In this document: piece by piece, positions 22,718 to 33,430 of the stretch | Layout: each line of letters begins with the position of its first letter | How positions within the stretch are numbered: position 1 is the stretch's first letter | Origin: Calocera cornea HHB12733 | Taxonomy: Eukaryota > Basidiomycota > Dacrymycetes > Dacrymycetales > Dacrymycetaceae | Direction: 5' to 3' | Assembly: GCA_001632435.1 (NCBI GenBank) | Contig: KV423950.1 | Location: 45,134-109,133, forward strand | Length of the DNA stretch: 64,000 nucleotides | Made by a program: the position numbers and the translations under genes | The notes under the pieces: model-generated | Told to the model about the DNA's origin: nothing | Database searches by the model: none | Seen by the model: the letters and a program-made list of their open reading frames with translations, nothing else

Positions 22718-23643
22718 ATGCCACCCTCCGCGCCAGTCCCGAGCGAGCCCAACGCCGGCTTTTTCCACATGTTGCACATCAAGAACCAGTCAATCCGGCC
22801 GACGCGTGTCCAGTCCCCCGCAGCGCAGGCGGCGGCCCGGGAGAAGTATCAGGAGAAGAAGAGGAAGCGCGATGAGGAGGGCGTTGAGGGCGCGCATCCA
22901 CCCCCTAGCAGTAGCAAGGCGAGCAGGAGCTCTGCGCAACTGAATGGCGCCACTGGATCGCACGCGGCTCACACAACGCACGAGAGACCGACGAAGAGAC
23001 AGGCGACGGAGAGGAATGCCGCTGCTCGCGAGGCGGCGGCGAGGGAGGCAGAGCGGCTGGCCAAGATTGCAGAGAAGGAGAGGGAGGAGATCCAGAAGAA
23101 GCTTGTCGTGCGTCCTGCTGCTCGTGCTCTCAAAATGGTTTCTGACGTGGATGGTATTCACAGATTGATTTCAACACGTTCACCGTTCCTCAACTACTGA
23201 AGTACATCGGCCTACACGGCTTGGCGCCTCCTATCGACCCCTCACCGCTGTCGCGCGATCAGCCCCCGCCAGCGTCGTACCTGCTACATCCACCACCTCC
23301 TCGCCTCCCTGACCCTACACCCGCCAATCGTCCTCAACGCACCTCCCGCCGCCTGCTCAATGCCAGGACCGGGTACCGAGAGGACCAGCCCGTGCGCCCC
23401 GAGGACATGCGCGAGCCCATCTACATTGACATCGAGGCGTACCACGCTGCGCTCGCGGGGATCTGCGCGCGACATTTCGATGGCAAGCAGAAGGACGTCA
23501 AGGACACGGAGGTGGTAATGGGCTTCGTGTATGCGATCAAGACGCGGGGTGAGCGTGCCTTTGCTCGGACGAGGAGGGCATTGGCTGACCCCGGGGCAGA
23601 CAAGACGTTCAGGGTCGTCCCTGTTGATCGGGCGACGGCGTAG
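22718..23643 (+). CDS. Sap30-like Sin3-binding protein
   Basis: About 289 aa in two exons (22718-23107, 23164-23643; 56-nt intron). The N-terminal half is basic and Ala/Glu-rich with a coiled-coil-like run of Arg/Glu (about residues 85-130). After the splice comes IDFNTFTVPQLLKYIGLHGL. Then a proline-rich linker and YHAALAGICARHF, VVMGFVYAIKTRG. This pairing (tyrosine-helix start, then an aVxRHF block, then a short FlYaVr helix) is the pattern of the Sap30 Sin3-binding domain, here with an unusually long insert. Sap30 is a subunit of the Sin3-Rpd3 histone deacetylase complex. I infer the family from pattern only. The ATG at 22718 is the first in frame. Confidence 0.55.
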
Positions 23644-24399
23644 GGCGCTGCCCGCAACCATCCACTCTCCATCATTGCATCACATCCATGTACCCCTGTG
23701 CTGTTGATACCACCCACCTATTCTTTCCCTGCATTTATATTTGTAATACTATCCTGCTCGATATAACCTATTGTTGTTGTGCTAGGCGCTGCTTACCCAA
23801 ATGCGGACTGCCCGTCAGGGTGCACTCGGGCGCTGCCGAACCGCTGTCCCTCCCGGCTGGCGACGCGCCATATGGTCAGGGCCAGTGGCGCAGCTGTGAT
23901 ATTGTCATGCATCACGTGATGCTACATTGCAATATCACACTTTCACACTCGGTGGACCACGACAGCAAGTTCTAGTCCAACCCAGCTGCGTATCATACAA
24001 GCAACGTGGTATTTATTATCACACTGCAGGCCCTTGCCCTCGCGAACGACCTCAGTACATTCAAGCTCAACTCGCATTCTCTTTCCCTCCCCGAGCCCTT
24101 TTTTGTCGGACCTGCATCACCGAAAAAAACAGTTGAGGCACCGCGCGGCAGAAGCGCTGCCGCTCGAGAAGTGGGTGTCGCAACCCCCCAAGTCTGCCGC
24201 GCCGCAGAATTCATGGAAGCACCCAGAGCATGGCATAACTTCCATGCCGCGCCAGACACTCCAGCCGTGCCAGACACTCCAGGTGCTCCAGGGCGGATCT
24301 GTGTGCCAGGTGCACCAGGGTCACCACATGCCGCACACCATGTAGGTAGTTTCCATCACAGTAGAAGTACTTGGTGCACCGTCTTTGCATTGTAGAATC
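23644..24399. other. Intergenic, no gene supported
   Basis: Beyond the Sap30-like stop. Several frames are open but have low-complexity, biased content. CACTCCAG and CCAGGTGC words repeat near 24240-24330. No RNA gene seen. Confidence 0.4.
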
Positions 24400-25735
24400 A
24401 ATAGCATTATTCTAAATAAATAATACATTATGTATGCTAAATCTAATCTCTTCCGACTGCTTTCCAGTCTTTGCACTTGCTGACAGTTGTAACTGTCAGC
24501 ACGTGCTGACAGTTACAACTGTCAGTCCGCAACCTGGCTAACCATGACTCTCAGTGACGGTTTCTTGGTACTTAGAAAGTAGTACTTAGCAAGCAAAGCA
24601 CATCACAGTCTCTTCTGCCTCTATCCGGTGTCTGTTTACCATCCTGAAAGCGGAAACTGTCAGTTATATAGTTTGCTCATTAGATCATATGACTTACTTA
24701 TGGGCAAAGCACCGACCATTATTCAGCCTTCTGTCAAGGCCAGCATCCTATGCAATGAGGTAGTCCGGTCAGAAACATGTTTGACTAGTGCAAGAGTGAC
24801 ATACCGTGATATCTGCTAGAAATAGAGCAGTGACAGTTAGAGTGACAGTTGCACCTTGAGAACACGGACTCACCTGTTTACTGAGGGCATGTTTTAGCAG
24901 AGGGAGGCGTCCCAAAAGGGCATCAGCCATAGGTGCAAAGTCATGCAAGCAGTGGAGGAGGATGTTGTCGTCTAACATNNNNNNNNNNNNNNNNNNNNNN
25001 NNNNNNNNNNNNNNNNNNNNNNNNNNNNNNNNNNNNNNNNNNNNNNNNNNNNNNNNNNNNNNNNNNNNNNNNNNNNNNNNNNNNNNNNNNNNNNNNNNNN
25101 NNNNNNNNNNNNNNNNNNNNNNNNNNNNNNNNNNNNNNNNNNNNNNNNNNNNNNNNNNNNNNNNNNNNNNNNNNNNNNNNNNNNNNNNNNNNNNNNNNNN
25201 NNNNNNNNNNNNNNNNNNNNNNNNNNNNNNNNNNNNNNNNNNNNNNNNNNNNNNNNNNNNNNNNNNNNNNNNNNNNNNNNNNNNNNNNNNNNNNNNNNNN
25301 NNNGCTTCTGGTGACAGTTTAACTGTCAGTGCAACTGTCACTGCTACTATAGCACTAACTGTCAATACATATCTTATTATCTGTTTGCTGTGATTCAGGG
25401 AGAATATAGCATTCCGCTCTAAAGCCATGTCTGGAGCTTCAGGGGAAACCACTTGCTGCTGGAGCTCCAGCCACAGACCCTTTGCTCTGGACTGTGCCAG
25501 CAGCTGCAGGTATAGGCACTGGTCAGCTGCTGTGCGGTGCATGCTCTGCTGTGCAGCAGACCCTACTATGGAACGCTGCCGCCTTACATTTTTGCTGATG
25601 TGGACCAGTCGTTGCCGAGCCGCATGGAATTCACACCAGCTCATCATCGGACCGCACAACTCCTGGCCATACAAACAATCCTCTTGGCAATCCCTAAGCT
25701 TTGCTCATCATCATCTGCGGGCAGTCAGGAACCGT
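24400..25735. repeat. Word-studded island I6 (TGACAGTT / AACTGTCA)
   Basis: The 8-mer TGACAGTT or its complement occurs near 24480, 24490, 24507, 24517, 24656, 24830, 24840, 25312, 25322, 25335 and 25365. Four of these form a perfect nested palindrome around GCACGTGC at 24477-24524. Much of the interior is an unresolved gap (24979-25303), as expected if the repeat defeats assembly. No gene recognised. Confidence 0.6.
24979..25303. other. Assembly gap (325 N)
   Basis: Unresolved bases inside the TGACAGTT island. Confidence 0.95.
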
Positions 25736-25989
25736 AGGGCTACATAGCGAACAGTGGGATATGGGAACTGGTTCCGCGGGCGAATCGGCACTCCGGACGC
25801 CCCCCGCCCTGAATGCGAGGAGGCGCTTCCGGCCCACGTCCTCTGAGGTTTTCATTGTTTGTGATACCCTGGAGAGGTGCTGTAGCTCAAATATAGAAAC
25901 CTGTTGTGGGTAACCGACATCGTCACCCTCCGAATTCATCAAACCCTTTTGAAGACACGCCCCGACCACAAATTCCGTCGAGATATCCG

Positions 25990-26112
25990 CTTTGGGAATT
26001 AAAGGCTCCTTGGTTGACAAGGTCGAGGTCACGTTGAACGGCGATTTTCGGGCTGTGACGGTCCTTACCGATACGGCCGCTGCGGGCGGGCACGCTGTGC
26101 TTCGCCGCTGCG
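25990..26112 (+). pseudogene. D-family relic (exon 1 only)
   Basis: Reads GIKGSLVDKVEVTLNGDFRAVTVLTDTAAAGGHAVL, aligning with exon 1 of the small D genes (GxxDSLVDxVxxxxxGDIKAVTMLGKTAAAG). The ATG is replaced (TTGGGAATT context), and exon 2 is missing. About 230 bp upstream lies the same GC-rich block (near 25770) found upstream of the intact D genes. Confidence 0.7.
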
Positions 26113-26127
26113 GGCGGGCGGGCGGGA

Positions 26128-26183
26128 GGAGGTCGAGCTGTTGGATTGGCACGGGCACGCGGAGCCGAACGGAAGCGCCAAAT
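26128..26183 (+). pseudogene. FMO C-terminal scrap (C1 side)
   Basis: A short match to the very end of the FMO at 39980-40024 (GAGGTCGAGCTG, then GAGCCGAACGGAAGCGCCAAATGA). It is fused to the D relic and followed by FMO 3' flank leading into P450-C1. Confidence 0.7.
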
Positions 26184-26302
26184 GAAAGTGTGGTTTCGTG
26201 GAAGGCAAGATCTTCTTTGACGACTTGCAATCATGGGTAATGTACCTTCTACTGTAGATTCATTCAAATAGACAAAGAATGACACATCCGTTTGAGGCCA
26301 AC

Positions 26303-28288
26303 CTACTCAGTCTCCGGCTCCGACAGCGACCCCCTCAGGATCTCCCTCGCTCCTGGGAACCGCTCCTTCACCTCGAGCGGGAACCACTTTGGTCGACTAC
26401 GCGTTTCTCTACATTAGTCCAAGCCCACTTCGCGCACGTTTAGTCGCAAACGACTCACTTGACCCCATACTCTTCCCTCCACTCCACGTTGACCCCGGCA
26501 GGGAGCTCAATCCTCAACGCCCACAGCAACGTCAGTACGGCAGCACCCAGGGTCGCCTCTGCGAGGTGCTGGCCGGGGCAGACGCGCCTGCCGAAGCCGA
26601 AGCCAAATGTGGGCTTGCTACTGGAAGACCGGGTGGGGAGGTAGTGGGTGGGGTCAAATCTGTTTGCGTTGGGGAAGTCCCGTTCGTCCCTGGACATTGC
26701 CCTACCCATACAACACTTCCCCCTCAGTGCCCAGCTCTGTACAGCATGCAAGGGGAGGTGAAGAAAACTTACCAAACGTTTGGCACAATGACCGGCCCCT
26801 TGGGCAAGGCCCACCCTTCCCACGCCTCCTCCTGTGCCATTGTGTGCAGCAGCGCGAGCGGTGCTACGGGTTGCCAGCGGAGCACCTCCTGCACGAGCGC
26901 ACAGCAGTAGGGCAGGCGCTCACGGTCCGCCAGCGTTGGCGGGGGGGTGCCGCGCCCTGGCTTCCCAAGGACACGGTCGAGCTCGGCTTGCGCGGTGGCT
27001 TGCGTCTCAGGGAAGAGCACCATTGCGGTGATGAAGTTGTGGATTGCTGCTGCAGTCTGCAGGAGGATGATTGCACGTCATCAGGTTTCGATGGGAGGTG
27101 GTGGGGTGGCGGGCGACGTACGGTGTCGGAGCCCGCGGTATGGATGCTCGCTGCGGACCAGCTGATGCGCTCCTTCCCGTATTGGCCACTCTCAGCACCG
27201 TGCTCCTCCAGTAGGGTAGCGACAAATGAGGGCTTGGCGGTCCCGTCCGCCTACTCGCAGCATCAGTATTGTACACCACGATCCAATGGGCAAGAGCGCA
27301 CGATTGCCTGTTGGACGAGTCTGAACGGCGCTTCTCTGGTTTCGGCGAGATGGGCTTTGTAAGCCTTGGCTGTGCGCTGGAAGCCGGCGCCGGGCAGCCA
27401 TTCTGGGAGGTACTTGACTACACTACCATAAGTTGGCATTCGGCAGCCGGGTTGGGAAAGATCGTCTTACGGAACGGAAGTACGTCCACCAGCCAGTAGC
27501 CAGGAGTTATGACTCGATTTGCCCGTCAGTCTCCAGCGCGCCCCGCAGCAACGCAAGAGCAACTCACGTTTTTCCAGGATCCGCATAGCCTTCTCGGCCC
27601 GCGCCAGCATCGGGTCGTCCTCATCCTTGATATCGTACCCATATGCGACCCGGTACGCGATCGTCGACACCGCCCTCGAGTCAGTTCAGCAAGGACGCAT
27701 GCGTGGGGCAGCCGCAGCCCTCACCGCGTGATCGAGCCCTCGTACCCCATGGGTGCGCGGAGCATATCGAGTGCCACCTGGCGGAACTGCTGAATCTGGT
27801 ACGGCGCGTATGCCTGCACGGCCCTGGGGGACACGGCGATTGAGAACAGGCGGCGGTACTCTTTGTGCAGCTTAGGGTCACTCGTTTGACCCGAGTCTTG
27901 GCTTAATCCGACCCTATCATGCGCGTCAGTCGGATTCACAAGGGCATTCCAAGATGGAGTACAGTTCCTGTGCCATTACCATTCCTGGTCGCCCAAAGGT
28001 AGACGCCGCTCGCTTCTCGAGGATCTCGGCAGTCGCACGTCGGCTGTTGAGCACGATCAAGAGCGTGCCCATCAGCCGCAGCGTCATGATATCGCCATAC
28101 TGGTCTGCCCAGTGCTTGAATGTCATGCGATAGTCTTTCGGAAGGCCGAAGTTGCCAAGGATCGGGATTGGGTTAGGGCCTGGAGGCAGTTGACTCGTCG
28201 AGGTGCTTCTCAGCTTCCAGAAGAGCATGAGTAAGACTGAAAGACAAGCAAGAAGCGCTGCCCATAGCGAGGGGCTCATGAGCGTCAT
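26303..28288 (-). CDS. P450-C1: cytochrome P450 monooxygenase
   Basis: About 509 aa in nine exons: 28288-27963, 27913-27725, 27674-27568, 27512-27471, 27417-27302, 27250-27122, 27056-26773, 26701-26459, 26396-26303. N-terminal anchor, hinge LPPGPNPIPILGN, I-helix HTAGSDT (intron) TAAAI, K-helix EVLR, and heme loop FGFGRRVCPGQHLAEATLG in one exon. The last exon reads NRPKWFPLEVKERF and ends TAG 26303-26305. Compared with the A genes, the heme intron is absent and an I-helix intron is present. The PERF-like site is unusual (FDPTHYLP). Microsomal monooxygenase; substrate unknown. ATG 28286-28288 was chosen by alignment with C2 and C3. Confidence 0.9.
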
Positions 28289-28739
28289 GGTTTCATGCAG
28301 GTCGTCAGCTCCAGGTGCAGAGGGGTACATATGGGTTCTGTGAAAGCTGTACTGACCGGAAGGCCGAAGAGAAAAGTTATACAGGCTGACCGGACAAGAC
28401 CTCGACGTATTGATTACATTGAGTTGCCCCGAGACCGTAGGTGTCGGTCAGTCAGATCAAGACTGAGCGGACGGGGCCGAGACATGGCCGGTCCTGTACA
28501 TGTATATGTACACTGAGAGCACGATTCGGCGGCCTAGATGAAAAGGTGTGCTGCTTGCCGGGCCGCTGTCTCGTAGCGAACCTGTCGCTCTATGGCTCGG
28601 GGACCGCGAGGGTTTCCTCCAAGGCCTCCGGCCAGCGATGCTGTTGGGCCCTAGCATCACCTGCATTTCCACCGGAAGGTGCACCCGAAAGCATCTTCGA
28701 GCATGCGAAAGCGGGAGCAAAGACACGCCAGAAGCGGAA
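28289..28739. other. P450-C1 upstream region
   Basis: Matches 32803-33430 upstream of C2, so it was duplicated with the gene. It includes a shared GTACATGTATATGTACACTGAGA-type stretch near 28496, a palindromic possible promoter element. No gene. Confidence 0.5.
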
Positions 28740-29180
28740 GCAAGGTGCCCGCGGTTTGATCCTGTAGGCTCAAGCTATGTCACCCACCCAAAGACACTTG
28801 CTTCCGCTTGAGATCAGCTCCCATTCGCAGATTTGCCTCCGCTTTGGTCTTTGCCTCCACCTACCTGTTTCCTTCAATGAGAAGGTTTGCCTCCATCTGG
28901 ATGTTTGCTTCCATCTCACTGTTTGCTTCTGTCAAATATCTACCTCCATCTCAGTATCCCCTGCCCCTTAGGTATTTGTGTCCACTTGGGTGCTTGCTTC
29001 CACTCAGGTTCTTGTCTCCACTTCAGCATTTTCCTCTGGGGTGAAGGCAGATGCTCAAGTGGAAGCAAAATGCTATGTCCAAGGGAAGCAGAGATAGAGC
29101 CAGTTGCTTCCACTCTGGAAGTCTCTTTGCCCCAGGCTGTATGTATTCAAGGGGACAAGGGCCATTCAGGCTAGATCTCC
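28740..29180. repeat. Word-studded island I7a (TTGCCTCC / GGAAGC), decayed
   Basis: The left half is full of TTTGCCTCC and GCTTCC, the right half of the complements GGAAGC and GGAGGC-like words. It aligns with I7b at 33480-33940, but where I7b has CCG this copy often has CCA or CTG, so CG sites have been lost. Confidence 0.6.
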
Positions 29181-29337
29181 AGTGCTTCCCTATGGTACAA
29201 TAGCTGTGGCCCATTTTGTCAGGGTACACTTTCATTCAACCTAATCCAAACCCTATGAGCCCTTAAATCAGCCAATACCTCCCACCACTTGGCCACTGAA
29301 GTCCCTCTATTTAGATGCATTGATCAACTCAAGGCTC

Positions 29338-29930
29338 TTATGAGGGCACACAGTCTAGCAAGGCTGCCAACTAAACCCAACTGAGTCAAAGAGACCAAAG
29401 ACGAGGGATTTGGAGGAGGTCATGGCTGACAGCATCCACTAACTAACCAATCATACCCTTTGTAAGTCCAACTAGGAGATATGTGGGATGTTGAAGGTGG
29501 TTCGGATAAAGCAAGCAGAGTTTGGAGAGAGTTCAGAAGTTTGAAGCGGGAGGACAGATGTGATGACTAGGCTTTCTCACAAGACTATGGAGATTCCTCA
29601 GTGATCAGATCTAAAGAGAAGCTACTGGAGGTACTGAAGGTTTTATACAAAGCAGCGAACATAGCCTCAGCTTCTCCCAAAACACCGATATACTGACCAA
29701 CACTGCCTGAAGCACTGCCAAACACAGCCGTGCATAGCCAAACATAGCCGTGCATAGCCGAAGGGTCACAGCCTTGCAGAGCCTTGTCTAATCCTGTGCC
29801 AATATGTCCCAACTCATTGTTCAGTTGTCCGAAGGTATACCATGAGAGCCATACTCCATCGAAGATGACCAAACCTGTGTGAACATTGCCAAGAGTGGCC
29901 AAAGTCAGGGCCAAACAGGGTGTCCCCTGA
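29338..29930. mobile_element. Alpha-family element, partial second copy
   Basis: Begins TGAGGGCACACAGTCT and follows the alpha arm of 8161-9933, without the I2 insertion. It then runs through a palindrome plus TATA module into a centre rich in AGCCAAA and CACTGCC words. No right arm is recognisable. No transposase. Confidence 0.6.
29593..29648 (+). promoter_or_regulatory. Palindrome + TATA module, copy 5
   Basis: Degenerate palindrome at 29593-29618 (CAGTGATCAGATCTAAAG) with TTTTATAC at 29641-29648, 22 bp downstream. Confidence 0.4.
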
Positions 29931-30499
29931 CACCATGCACCAGTACCATACAAGTGGTTCAGTTCAGAATGAGCAGCTGCTCATTGGTATCTCATTGGAG
30001 CATCATCACAAACAAATGATTACATCAGGTTTTCAACAAATCCCACAAACAAAATGCATGGAGTTCACCTCAATCCAAGTGATTGGACTGGGCAGTGCAC
30101 ATCTGGTCAGTTCCAAGAGTGTTGCATGCCATGCCGTCATGGAATTGCACTGTGCAGTCACTTTGGTCTTGATTCTGAAGCTACATCCATCTGGTCTATT
30201 CCATTGCACAACTTCGAGTACTGTAACTTATGCAGTCCCATATTGGCCAATCCTGTTAAATGACCTTGATGTCAATACCAGCATTGGGGCACCATTGCAG
30301 AAGAGGAAGGCACACAGACCAAAGACGATGAGGATGGAAAAAGGTATGCCTGCTAAGAAGCGTACACAAGTCTTGTAATTACATTACATTGCGTGAGGGC
30401 ATCCGAGTCCTGCGGAAGGGCGGAGGGCATCCGTGTCCTTTGTTGCATTTTCGAGGGCGTCCGAGTCCTTTTATCCGCAGAGCGGCTTGGGGTATGTGT
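29931..30499. other. CpG-poor unassigned repeat-like DNA
   Basis: Open frames exist but have no recognisable protein content. Near 30400-30470 GAGGGC(A/G)TCCG(A/T)GTCC repeats three times (direct repeat of about 30-45 bp spacing). No gene called. Confidence 0.4.
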
Positions 30500-30694
30500 C
30501 TCTTCTGCTATGGATTGCACCGTGATTGCTCAGATAGGGACGTGTGGGTGTAGAGATCGAAGTACTCGAGGCGGGGTGCGGTATTCGAGCACGGAGGGCC
30601 CAAAGGACGAACCGTACGGGCTCGACAGAGCCGGAGAGGAGGTCCAGCTGTTGAATGGGAACGGGCACGCGGAGCCGAACGGAAGCGCCAAATG
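30500..30694 (+). pseudogene. FMO C-terminal relic (C2 side)
   Basis: Aligns with the FMO end: remnant of exon 5 and its intron, then exon 6 (GTGTAG acceptor, AGATCGAAGTACTCGAGG) to AAATGA. Frameshifts and CG losses make it non-coding. Followed by the FMO 3' flank and the P450-C2 end. Confidence 0.75.
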
Positions 30695-30803
30695 AGAGTG
30701 CAGTTTCGTGGAAGGCAAGGAAATTGACGACCTATAATCATGGGTAATGTACCTTCTACATGTATGCAAATAGACACAGAATGACATATCCTTTGAGGCC
30801 AAC

Positions 30804-32802
30804 CTACTCAGAATCCTGCTCCGACAGTGAACCCGTCAGGATCTCCCTCGCTCCTGGGAACCGCTCCTTCACCTCGAGCGGGAACCACTTTGGTCGACTA
30901 ATCATTTCTCTGCATTAGTCCCAGTTCATTTCGCACAAGTTTATCGCAAACGACTCACTTGACCCCAAACTCGTCCCTCCACTCCACACTCACCCCCGGC
31001 GGGAGCTCAACCCTCAACGCCCACAGCAGTGTCATTATGGCAGCGCAGAGACTCGCCTCTGCCAGATGCTGGCCCGGGCAGGCGCGCCTGCCGAAGCCGA
31101 AGCCAAATGTGGGCTTGCTGCCGGAAGACGGGGTGGGCAGGTAGTGGGTGGGGTCAAATCTGTTTGCGTTGGGGAAGTCCCGTTCGTCCCTGGACATTGC
31201 CCTACCCATACAGCAATTCCCCCTCAGTGCCCAGCTCTGTACAGCATTTGAGGGGAGGTGAAGAAGACTGACCAAACGTTCGCCATGACCATCGCCCCCT
31301 TGGGCAAGGCCCACCCTTCCCACGCCTCCTCCCGTACCATCGCGTGCAACAGGGCGAACGGCGCTACAGGTTGCCAGCGGAGCACCTCCTGCACGAGCGC
31401 GTAGCAATAGGGTAGGCGCTCGCGGTCCGCCAGCGTTGGCGGCGAGGTGCCGCGCCCCGGCTTCCCAAAGACACGGTCGAGCTCGGCTTGCGCGGTGGCT
31501 TGTATCTCGGGGAAGAGCACCATTGCGGCGAGGAAGTTGTGGATTGCTGCTGCGGTCTGCAAGACGATGATCTCAGGTCAGCAGGTCTCGATGGGAGGTG
31601 ATGGGGTGGTGAGCGACGTACGGTGTCGGAGCCCGCGGCATGGATGCTCATTGCGGACCACATGATGCGCTCCTTCCCGTACTGTCCACTCTGAGCACCG
31701 TGCTCCTCCAGGAGGGTACTGACAAATGAGGGCTTGACGGTCCCGTCCGCCTATTCGCAGCGTCAGTGCTGTACACCACGATCCAAGGGGCAGGAGCGCA
31801 CGATTGCTTGTTCGACGAGTCTGAACGGTACTTCTCGGGTTTCGGCAAAATGGGATTTGTATGCCTTGGCTGTGCGCTGGAAGCCGGCGCCAGGCAGCCA
31901 TTCCGGGAGGTACTTGACTACACTACCATAAGCTGACATTCGGTAGCCGAATTGGGAAAGAACGCCTTACGGAAGGGAAGTGCGTCCACCAGCCAGGAGC
32001 CAGGGGTTACCACTCGATTGGCCGGTCAGTCTCGGACGTGCCCTGCAGCAACGCAAAGGCAACGCACTCTTTTCCAGGATCCGCATAGCCTGGTCGGCCC
32101 GCACCAGCATCGGATCGTTTTCATCCTTGATATCGTACCCATATGCGACCCGGTACGCGATCGTCGACACCGCCCTGCGCGTTCAAATAATCAGTCAGCT
32201 CCGCAAGCATACATGCGTCGGGCAACCGTAGCCCTTACCGCTTGATGGCGCCCTCGTACCCCACTGGTGCGTGGAGCATATCGAGTGCCACCTGGCGGAA
32301 CTGCTGAATCTGGTACGGCGCGTATGCTTGCACGGCCCTGGGGGACATGGCGATTGAGAACAAGCGGCGGTACTCTTTGTGCAGCTTAGGGTCACTCGTT
32401 TGACCCGAGTCTTGGCTGAATCCGACCCTGTCACGCGCGTAAGTCCGATTCACCAGGGCATTCCAAGATGGAGTACAGTTCCTGTGCCATTACCATTCCT
32501 GGTCGCCCAAAGGTAGACGCCGCTCGCTTCTCGAGGATCTCGGCAGTCGCACGTCGGCTATTGAGCACGATCACGAGCGTGCTCATCAGCCGCAACGTCA
32601 TGATATCTCCATACTGGTCTGCCCAGCGCTTGAATGTCGTGCGATAGTCTTTCGGGAGGCCGAAGTTGCCAAGGATCGGGATTGGGTTAGGACCTGGAGG
32701 CAGTTGACTCGACGACGTGCATCTCAGCTTCCAGAAGAGCACGAGCAAGCCTGAAATACAAGCAAGCAGCGCCGCCCATAGCGAGGGGCCTGCGAGCGTC
32801 AT
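30804..32802 (-). CDS. P450-C2: cytochrome P450 monooxygenase
   Basis: Paralogue of C1 with the same nine-exon plan. Start MTLAGPSLWAALLACISG, hinge LPPGPNPIPILGN, I-helix HAAGSDT (intron) TAAAI, K-helix EVLR, heme loop FGFGRRACPGQHLAEASL, and last exon with RPKWFPLEVKERF ending TAG 30804-30806. An Ala precedes the heme Cys where C1 and C3 have Val, a tolerated variant. No stop or frameshift seen in the spliced reading. It is closer to C1 than to C3, and the two share upstream DNA including island I7, so this pair arose from a relatively recent block duplication. Confidence 0.9.
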
Positions 32803-33430
32803 GATTCCACGCAGATCGTCAGCTTCAGAGGAGGGGCATATATACGATTCTGTGAAAGCTGTACTGCTCGAAGGTCGAACTTGAGCGGTTACAGGCTGGC
32901 CGGACAGGACCTGGACGTATATTGATTACATCAGCCTACCTGACTCGGAAGACCTGGAGGTCGGTCTGATCTGCACAGACCGGAGCCGAGACAAAACGTA
33001 CTCCATACTAGCCTGCGGCTTTTTTTCAGACCATTTTCACCCCCCTCATCTGACCCCCTGCTAATTAGCTGGTTATTTACGGTGATCAGCCCTAACACAG
33101 TTAATAACACTATGAAGACACTGACCGGTCTTCCCCCCGACGCTACCCAAGACCCTGGATGTCGGTCAGTCAGATCAAGACTGACTGATCCGACGGAGCC
33201 GAGACATGGGTGACGCTATACATGTATATGTACACTGAGAGCACGATTCGGCGGCCTAGATGAAAAGGTGTGCTGCTTACCGGACTGCTGTCTCGTGGCG
33301 AACCTGTCCCTCTATGTATGGCTCGGGGACCGCGAGGGTTTTCCTCCAAGGCCTCCGGCCAGCGATGCTGCTGGGCCCTAGTATCACCTGCATTTCCACC
33401 GGAAGGCAGACCCGAAAGCACCTCTGAACA
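32803..33430. other. P450-C2 upstream region with a roughly 190-bp extra segment
   Basis: Homologous to the C1 upstream region except for extra sequence at about 32965-33150 that includes a T-run. The segment has no coding content and no obvious terminal repeats. Confidence 0.45.
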
